A DNA stretch of 64,000 nucleotides, taken from Papaver somniferum. Taxonomy: Eukaryota; Streptophyta; Magnoliopsida; Ranunculales; Papaveraceae. The stretch lies in assembly GCF_003573695.1 (NCBI RefSeq), contig NC_039358.1:154680920-154744919 (forward strand). Reading direction: 5' to 3'. This document shows positions 57,179 to 64,000 of this stretch, in pieces; within the stretch, counting starts at the first letter, position 1; the number at the start of each line of letters is the position of its first letter. The translations under genes and the position numbers were made by a program. Below the pieces are notes generated by a model. The model was not told the DNA's origin. It saw only the letters and a list, made by a program, of their open reading frames with translations, and searched no databases.

Positions 57179-57410
57179 GAATGCTTTGTGTTGCTTACTT
57201 GGACGAGATTTTACTATCCAAAAGGTTTCACAGAAGGACCAAATTGATGGAGTTGGTGACCTAACTTATTACAAACTTATCATGCTTTTGTCCACTATCT
57301 TTATGGTCATGCGTTCCTTAGTCCCTACCTAGTGATGTCACCCTGTGTTCACTAAACCTCACCGAATGACATGTTACCATTTGTGCTCCAAGAGCCGTAA
57401 ACTCAATAAG
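57179..57410. other. Short gene-free stretch
   Basis: Nothing coding. Ends at the left copy of the 8-bp duplication of the next element. Confidence 0.3.
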
Positions 57411-57418
57411 TAATCAAG

Positions 57419-57894
57419 CAGAGCCGGTCCTCAGTCTATAAGGGCCCTGTGCGCAAAAACTTTGCAGGGCCTTTTATAAGGTCAATTTCTTTCTTACTGA
57501 CGTGAATGGTAATTTTTTTTGTTAATGTCCACCTACAAAAAGAAGAATGCCCGAAGGAAACTCAAAATATATAGCTACGGGTTGTATTTGTTTTTGTTAA
57601 TGTCCACCTACAAGAAGAAGAATACCCAAAGGAAACTCAAAATATATAGCTATGGGTTATTGGGTTATATACAAATAATTATATATGATCTAGCAATGGG
57701 CAGGTGCTTGTAGTAATAATATCATAAAGATTCAAAACGTAGACGCACCTTGTCAATTTGGCTTAGTGGTTTGCTGAACTACTTTATATACCGGAGGCTC
57801 CAATTATAAGAGCAACTGGAGCTTGAAAAAAGGCCTTAGGTCAGAGCCGGGCCTGGTGCGTCGCACCCTCTGAACCGCCTCAGGATCGGCTCTG
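57419..57894. mobile_element. hAT-type MITE with perfect 8-bp duplication
   Basis: 476 bp. Ends CAGAGCCGGTCCT and, inverted, CAGAGCCGATCCT, flanked by TAATCAAG on both sides (57411-57418 and 57895-57902). Inside, a unit of about 75 bp beginning GTTAATGTCCACC is repeated twice (57521 and 57596). A second CAGAGCCGG lies at 57842, near the right end. No transposase. Confidence 0.9.
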
Positions 57895-57902
57895 TAATCA
57901 AG

Positions 57903-58149
57903 ATAAGTATCGCATAAAGAAGACGTGATTTGGAGTTAGTTTTATGAGATGGTGATCTTATAACATTGTTTTTAAATCAGACTTGCCAGTGAAAAAGCAG
58001 AAAGTCAAGCTTTATGGATAATCTTCTAAACGACAAGTCATTTGGCGTTCGGTTAACGAGTCATTTGCATTTTTCATCTAGTATCATATAATCTGCAATA
58101 GCTCTCCAACAACTACTTAAAGGAACAGTGAGATTGTTCCGCCTAAACC
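57903..58149. other. Short gene-free stretch
   Basis: No gene or repeat that I can support. Confidence 0.3.
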
Positions 58150-58544
58150 TGCGAAATCGTTAATCTACACAACTATGAAAGTACTTTAGTATTTCCAAGA
58201 CAATCACATACATGTTTTTTTACACAAGAAGAGCACGCATTTAATGAGGTTGAATCTTTTGGAAGGAATACACAATTTTATATATCATCGTACATGAGGG
58301 AACAATATACAAAGCCTTTAACGGAAAGGAAGAGGCTTCTGGTGGGGTTCTACTAGACTCTCTCTATGGCTATTTATACATATCAATAGGACTGGACATA
58401 TTCCTTAAGAAGGGTTACTTTTCCTACAAGTATAGAGTTTCGTAACTTAACTCTAAGAGACAAACCTCTTAAGTTGTTATATTTAGGACGCAAGTAATGG
58501 TTTCCTAAAGCAATTATAAATTTCCCAATCTAGTCGACCAACCA
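58150..58544 (-). repeat. 3' LTR remnant of a Copia element
   Basis: On the minus strand a polypurine-like GAGGTGGAGAA (58549-58559) is followed by TGGTTGGTCGACTAG and a TATA-type GTATAAATAGCC (about 58370). The outer end near 58150 cannot be fixed. Confidence 0.5.
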
Positions 58545-58719
58545 ATAATTCTCCACCTCGGATCGTGCGTTCATGCATGAGATGATCAATAGACAAAATC
58601 ACTTCCGTATCTTCCAATGTTTCCACCATCATTGGCTGCTTACGTATTCTCAATAGAAATCATACCCGATCGTAGTTCACTGAAATAGGCTTCTAGAAGG
58701 ATTCCACCAGGCTCCTAAC

Positions 58720-59140
58720 AACCCCTATCCCAAGGAAGTCTCTTACCAAACGGGAAGGATGTGGATCAATTTTGAGCAGTAAAGAAATTTGACCCCAGAT
58801 ACTACTTCAGTCAACATATTAGCTGGATTGTGTTTGGTATCGATCTTCACAAGCAAAATGTCTTTTTTTTCGAGAACTTCTTCTCATAAGGTGAAACAGT
58901 ACGTCTATATGTTTGGTTCTGGCATGATGCACTTGATTCTTAGCTAAGTAAATAGCACTCGGACTATCATAATGCACATGCAATTGGTCTTGCACAACTC
59001 CTAAGTCATCTAGCAAACCTTGTAATCATATAGCCTCTTTAAATGCCTCTTCACAACCATATAGTCTGCTTCAGTAGTTAAGAGATCCACAATAGACTGC
59101 AAAATTGATCTTCAACTATCCCTGCTACGGTAAATACTTA
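58720..59140 (-). pseudogene. Copia RNase H fragment (broken)
   Basis: On the minus strand: TTEADYMV-like, DDLGVVQDQLHVHYDSPSAIYLAKNQVHHARTKHIDVLFHL, then after a shift EDRYQTQ, and ANMLTEVVSGVKF. This is the end of Copia pol: the CDNQSAI..A.NP..H.RTKHI block and the AD-LTK tail before the polypurine tract. It differs from the SIRE-like elements, so it is another Copia lineage. Confidence 0.75.
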
Positions 59141-59153
59141 CTCAAATCACCAG

Positions 59154-59224
59154 TATTAGAGCATTGCTCGGTTGAACCCACCAAGCGTTTGGTATGTTAA
59201 GTTTGATTGTCATATTTTAGCCCA
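59154..59224 (+). repeat. 71-bp LTR start fragment (D-type)
   Basis: Reads TATTAGAGCATTGCTCGGTT, then CCACCAAGCG.TTGGTATG and CATATTTTAG, as at the start of the LTR at 13100. It stops where a minus-strand LTR begins. Probably the outer piece of an LTR into which that LTR inserted. Confidence 0.75.
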
Positions 59225-60779
59225 TGAAAAGGAGAGGGTACCAAGTACACCACCAATATTTTCGTTCGGAAACCTATATGGATAAAACCTAATACAATTG
59301 CAAGTAGACCAACTTAATGATCCTTGACAATATCTATGTAAAGTTTATATGTCTATATCTTCTCAGTTAGTTTTTTTAGACTGCGGAGTATGTGAACCTG
59401 ATTGTTAAAAATAGTACTTGGGCGATCTCAAAATTCAATACCCAAGATCAATCTAGTTATATACAAATAATTCAATCAGAATTTTGCCGAGTAATAGACT
59501 TGTTATCTATCTTTTAAGATATGAATTCTACAAAGAACAAGTCTCGTAATTGATCATAATTATATGAATGTATATACTAGATTGAATGCGTACATCTTGT
59601 GTGAATCCAATTATAAAGATAAACAATATAATGCGGAAAAGGAAAAACAGAAGATGTCAGAAGTTTTGTTAACAAGGAAACCGCAATAGCAGAAAAACCC
59701 CGGGAACTCGTCCAGATTTGAACACCAAACTATATTAAGCCGCTACATACACTATCCTGCTATCGAACTTTGGAATGGAATGTGATTGAGACCGAATCCA
59801 CCCTTTAAGCGATTCAGTTACCGTAGCGCTCCTTACGTCTCTTGAACCACAGTGAAGACTTTTGATACCAATCTACCTCTAACAGATAAGCCTATTTGAT
59901 TTCCCTTTAAATCAAAGATCAAGGATTGAAAATCTGTTTGCAATAGACAAAGCTGGTAAACCTCAAAAATCTGGAACACTTACAGTCACTTAGATGAGAA
60001 GCCTGGATTTTTTACCACATCTCAAGAACAATCTTCAACTTATCAATTAATAATAGTTTTCAGATACCTACCTAGAGGAATCACAAAATCTGAGACGAAG
60101 AGAACTTTGCGATTACTATCTATCTTGCCTGAAAATGATTACGAGCACCCCGATAAAAAAAAAAAGAAAATCAGTATACACGAACTATCAAAATAAATAT
60201 AGTCGGACCTGGATTCACGAATTCCCAAAGCGAAGCCTTTTAGTCATAGACCTAATTATGCTTCTCAGAGGAAACCTAGGTCAATAAAGGAAGCCTCTAG
60301 CTATCAACTAGGACACAAAGTATCATAGACTGATTTTTCCAGTTGAAAGAGCATCTCTATGTATAGTTTTTCAAGACTGAAGGTTGCTTGGAATTCAAGC
60401 AAACACTTTTTCTTTTAAGACGAAACTATAATTAGGGTATCAAGTAAGCATGTGAAAATTTTATCTTGAAATCATTACATGGTGTCCCGATTACAGATTC
60501 GTGTATAATGATCGTTCTTTGGAAAATATGCTTTATGAGCTATAAGCAACATGGTGTTCATTTAAACACTTAACAATTTAATCATGATACACATACATAA
60601 GGGTTTTAGTGACCAATGATGTCTTAGAGGTGTTTAAGAGACTCATAGCAATGCTAAACATATTTGAAAAATAAATCTTTGAGAATCTGCTAAATTCTAC
60701 TTGGAAAATTGGTGAAGAGGTTCGTAAACTGTAAGGCTAAAGTTCACGAGTCAGGGTGCTACGGTTCGTGAACCGGGTC
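59225..60779 (-). repeat. LTR of D-type, minus strand, truncated
   Basis: On the minus strand it ends ...GGTACCCTCTCCTTTTCA at 59225, like the D LTR end (GGTACCCTCGCCTTTTCA). It has the block AAACCGCAATAGCAGAAAAACCCC (inverted) at 59679. The start is missing: a plus-strand LTR begins at 60780. Confidence 0.7.
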
Positions 60780-61260
60780 TGTTAGAGCACTGCTCGGTCG
60801 AACTCGCAAGCGTTGCTATCTCAAGAGCTTGTTTATTAATGGTAGTGATCAAAACGATAAGTCCTGATTTCTAGTCTACTTATAGTGATGTCTCGGACTA
60901 GGACAGATTGTGTAGTTGAGCATTAGACTTCACGATGTTCATAAATTGAAGATGAAGAACTACTAAGGAGAGCTTGTGGAACTTCATCAACAAAAGGTAT
61001 GTGGAGACTAAAACTCATCTATCACTTGGAAAGTCTATTTCTACTCTATCTCTTATATTTAGACAAAAGTCGTATTACTATATAGTTATCGATTATAGAC
61101 ATTTGAAATTTCGAGCTGAGTTTAACTCGCTTACATATTTCTTGAAATATGTGTTGGTAAGATTTCGCTTCAACCAAGTTCATCTTATATTCTTGATGAA
61201 AGATAAAAGATGATCATGCGAAAATCTCCGAGTAACATCTTACATGGTTTCTGTGATACA
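60780..61260 (+). repeat. B-type LTR start fragment
   Basis: Reads TGTTAGAGCACTGCTCGGTC and follows the B LTR through GGTATGTGGAGACT and ATATGTGTTGGTAAG to about 61190, then diverges (GATGAAAGATAAAAGATG). The right end near 61260 is approximate. It lies inside the minus-strand LTR at 59225-60779. Confidence 0.65.
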
Positions 61261-61376
61261 ATCATTTGGTGTTGTTTATGGGTGAAAACTGTTTCTACTG
61301 GTTTTGGTAAATTTGGGTGTGTGTGGATGAGAAACAAATCTAAACCCTAAACAAATGCACTGCACGGGAGTTCTTT

Positions 61377-61685
61377 TTGATTCGAGAGATCAATCTATAC
61401 AATTCTGACCTAAACCAAGAAATGGCCGTTCCAGACTTGCTTTGGTCACAAAGTGAAGGAGATGGCGTCGATCTTAGGGAGGGAAGCGAAGAAGGTGTTG
61501 AGATTGTGAAGGTGTTGGTTGTTTATGACTTGTATCAGAATGATGAACTGGCTTGCACAATGAAAGCTATCAGTTCTGGGTGTTTTCTGGATACTGTGAC
61601 AACACTTGATTTTTCTGTGTTGTTTGAAGATAGGTTGAAAGAACCTATTTATACAAGTCATTTGAGCGCAATCCTCATCTCATAA
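61377..61685 (+). CDS. Unrecognised 102-codon ORF
   Basis: Begins MIREINLYNSDLNQEMAVPDLLW and has an acidic middle (SEGDGVDLREGSEEGVEI). No signal peptide, zinc motif or known family is recognised, and no TATA box stands out. It may be an exon remnant, part of a retroelement leader, or chance. Confidence 0.25.
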   Translation: MIREINLYNSDLNQEMAVPDLLWSQSEGDGVDLREGSEEGVEIVKVLVVYDLYQNDELACTMKAISSGCFLDTVTTLDFSVLFEDRLKEPIYTSHLSAILIS

Positions 61686-62169
61686 GAAGTGGAGGAAATT
61701 GAGTGATGGAGTAGTGGGGTCGTGTAGGTGATTGTCACATGATCATGCCTTTGCCACTTCCCTCATCATCGTTAACCGTCCATGCCTCCGAACACGTTCT
61801 CGTAATGGGCGTGTTGCACGCCGCACGCTGTAAACCTCCAGACCAATACCTCAGTAAGTATCCCCCTGTTTGTGACATGTTTGATGTCTCGAATGTGTGG
61901 TTCAGGTCGTGGGACCCACCGCAGGAAATAACATACAGTGCTATTAAGTTAAATAACTGAGTTATTTATGGAATTGATATTCATGAAATATCGTGTATGC
62001 TCGATGCATGTAGTGCATCGATTTAAAGCAAGCATCTCAAAACAATCGATATGCATAAAGCATCGCTATTTTAAAGGTTGATTGAATAAGTCGCGGATTA
62101 AGCGTCTTAAAATGGAAGCACGTCCAACCATCTTCGAGTGATCGTCTGGAAGCCGCATGGGCGGGCCAC
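61686..62169. other. Gene-free stretch left of the tandem array
   Basis: Nothing coding that I can support. The words ATCGATGCATGTAGTGCATCG at 61995-62022 are nearly palindromic. GC content rises toward the array. Confidence 0.3.
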
Positions 62170-63440
62170 CATTTGGTCGATCACTCCCTGTGACAGAGTG
62201 GCAGACGGTAATCATTGAGGCGCTTCATTCATCGCCTAATTTTTAATCCAAGCCGTCCGACCAAGCTGGCAAAGTTGGACGGACGAAATGATTTACGGCA
62301 CATATTTGCTTCCATTGATGGATTTAGAGGTGCACAACATCCCCTCTTTGGCTTGACCGAATCTAAGCATGGGCGCTAATTTTGGTGGGACCCACCAGGC
62401 ATGCATGGAGACGGTCCGCCGGCGTGCATGCCTATACCTCTCGGTCCCACAAAGATTCGATCTAGGCCACTCAATTTGACCGGCAAATATGAGTGGTCGT
62501 GATCGATTTGCGATAGAAATATATTGCCGCAAAGGTTTAAAAGCCGTGTGGCATGCCACCTTTTGGGCGTCCGTTTCGAGGCGCCGGGCCCTAGTCTACA
62601 CAGGACGGCCGGTCACGCGAAGGTTGGCCCATGGTGATCACGTTGACATCCTTGGGATCTCTTGAGTCTATATATACACCCTCTGTCTAGGCTGGCAAAC
62701 ATGGATGGTCATGATCGAACTACGACAGATGTGCATTGCCGCAAACCCTAATTAGGGGTTTGAATCAGTCACGCACACGTGACTTTGGACAAACGGTTTG
62801 GCAATCTGTGACCTCCGTTGGGGAGATCGATCACGTGGGTCCCATGTTGGGTCGACGGTGAACTTGAGTGCACCTTTCTGATGGTCCTAAATGCGATCTA
62901 AGCCATCCAAATAGGCTGGCTAAGTTGGATGGTTGTGGTCGATTTAAGACACTAGTGGAATTCCACGACCCTTAGAAGCATCACGCTTTCCATGGTTTGA
63001 GCAATCGTTTCATTGCTCCATGGCCTCGACGTGAGAAAACCGATCAAGTGAAGGAGAAGTGGGCCCGCCAACGTGTGCGTTAGCGCTTCCCTGATTATTC
63101 ATGGGATGATCTAATCTGTCCAACCAGGATGGCGAAGTTGGACGGTTGTGATGGTTTTAAGACTGCCCTGAACAGTCTATGCTCATCGAGCTTCTCCCAA
63201 AACAGCCGATCACTCAACTTGGGTTGGCGTTTGATGGCGCTGGGGGAGTATGGTGATTGTTCGACCGACGAGGGCATAAGTGGGCCCGTCGGCGGTCATC
63301 ACAATAATTGCCTATTTTTGCCAGGGTTTGGCTAGGCTTGTTAAATTGTGCGGTCAACTTGCGTGGCCACGATCGTTTCTGAGACTGATATGGACAGTCC
63401 ATATTTTCCTTAAGGGAATTAATTACGTTCGATCGAGTGA
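62170..63440. repeat. Tandem array of about 214-bp units, six copies
   Basis: A common word set (A.GCC.TCC.A.....GGCTGGC.AAGTTGGA.GG followed by GTGATCGATTT) recurs with its 30-bp hairpin at 62253, 62467, 62681, 62903 and 63117, and a weak copy near 63331. Steps are 214, 214, 222, 214 and 214. Units are diverged, so the array is old. ORFs in this stretch are products of its composition. It may be an LTR or leader sub-repeat. Confidence 0.8.
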
Positions 63441-64000
63441 TAGACACATTTTTGTGTCTAATTTGTCCTCAATGTCTGTATTGTTGGAACTCTATTTTTG
63501 TACTAATATTGTGTTTTTATGTATTTTTAGGAAATATACATTTTTGGAAAATTTGGCTCGGAAAGTTGATTTTGGCACCCGGAGGACAAGTGTTATTCGA
63601 TTCTCGCTTTTGGATAAGGGGTAACCTAATTACTAAGGGGCACCCCCAGGTCACCCCCTAGGCATCTTCTATTCGCACCCCAGTCCAGGATAGGGGGCAT
63701 ATCATCTTCAACCTTTTGAAATTCAATTTTTGGCGGGAAAAATTGTTCTTGAACTTCCGTGACTAGGGTTGAGGATTTGAAGGTGTTCTAGTGAGATTCA
63801 ACGACCCAAATTAAATGGGTTTGTTCCTAGGGCCTAGACAGAGCTGGTATGGGTGTTGGATTCAGTCAAATTTGGTCAGATAATCGGTGGGAATCAAAAC
63901 AGGGAAGATATTCTCAAATAGGGAAGATATTCTATTCTTGGAATTGTTGGATGGAAGAGACGTGCATGGGTTAACTCTATTGGATGGAAAATTCTCCTAC
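63441..64000. other. Right edge, gene-free, possibly retroelement leader
   Basis: Contains TTTGGCACCCGGAGG (about 63573), possibly a primer-site relic, and CACCCCCAGGTCACCCCC (63641). The last 150 bases have a duplicated word (GGGAAGATATTCT at 63902 and 63921). No gene is supported. Confidence 0.35.

Noticed and set aside
61377..61685. Secure gene call
   Set aside because: Kept only at low confidence, since no homology, promoter or splice evidence supports it.
63280..63624. 114-codon ORF at the right edge
   Set aside because: Overlaps the tandem array and its tail; frames differ among units.

Overview
The window is plant nuclear DNA: AT-rich, non-coding for the most part, and filled with nested LTR retrotransposons, a LINE, small hAT and Stowaway elements and satellite-like repeats. 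Intron-bearing gene pieces, plant-type TATA boxes and a DVL/ROTUNDIFOLIA-type small-peptide gene all point to a eudicot. The style of the repeats (LTRs beginning TGTTAGAGCA.TGCTCGGT) reminds me of poppy (Papaver) sequence, but that is recollection and cannot be tested here. There is no sign of bacterial or organellar sequence.

Layout. 1-13.1 kb holds three related Copia elements of apparent SIRE/Maximus type, nested in alternating orientation: A (-), B (+) and C (-). A and B are gag-remnant elements with no pol in the part seen, and C is a truncated 3' part. 13.1-14.8 kb is a lone LTR, followed by a LINE tail. 16.0-33.8 kb is one Ty3/gypsy element of the Athila lineage with two LTRs, a tRNA-Asp primer site and broken gag, protease, RT, RNase H and integrase. 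Its gag is split by an 8-kb Copia element (19.07-27.06 kb) that keeps two LTRs, a primer site, a polypurine tract and a gag with two zinc knuckles but no pol. 35.0-39.3 kb carries a string of small in-frame exon-like pieces, three arrays of a palindromic GTGTAAC repeat and a GGT-rich tract, possibly a transposon with captured gene fragments.

40.5 kb holds the only clearly intact gene, a DVL/RTFL peptide gene with its TATA box. 42.8-44.7 kb is the 5' LTR and gag of a decayed second gypsy element, probably Tat-like. 45.0-48.4 kb is an unusual three-unit cluster: a zinc-knuckle plus GRF-like ORF (-), a coiled-coil ORF (+) and a Myb/SANT-like protein with one intron (-). It has a 29-bp repeat array in the divergent promoter and a set of 19-bp palindromes on the right. 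48.7-53.9 kb is an L1-type LINE interrupted by a 593-bp hAT insertion with a perfect 8-bp duplication. 54.1-57.9 kb has two more hAT-type elements, a Stowaway MITE and a fold-back element. 58.1-61.3 kb has Copia remnants and LTR fragments. 62.1-63.4 kb is a tandem array of about 214-bp units, most of which contain an inverted repeat whose arms change together.

All transposon coding regions I could read are broken by stops or frameshifts, so none looks autonomous. The functional content is probably limited to the DVL gene and, less surely, parts of the 45-48 kb cluster.
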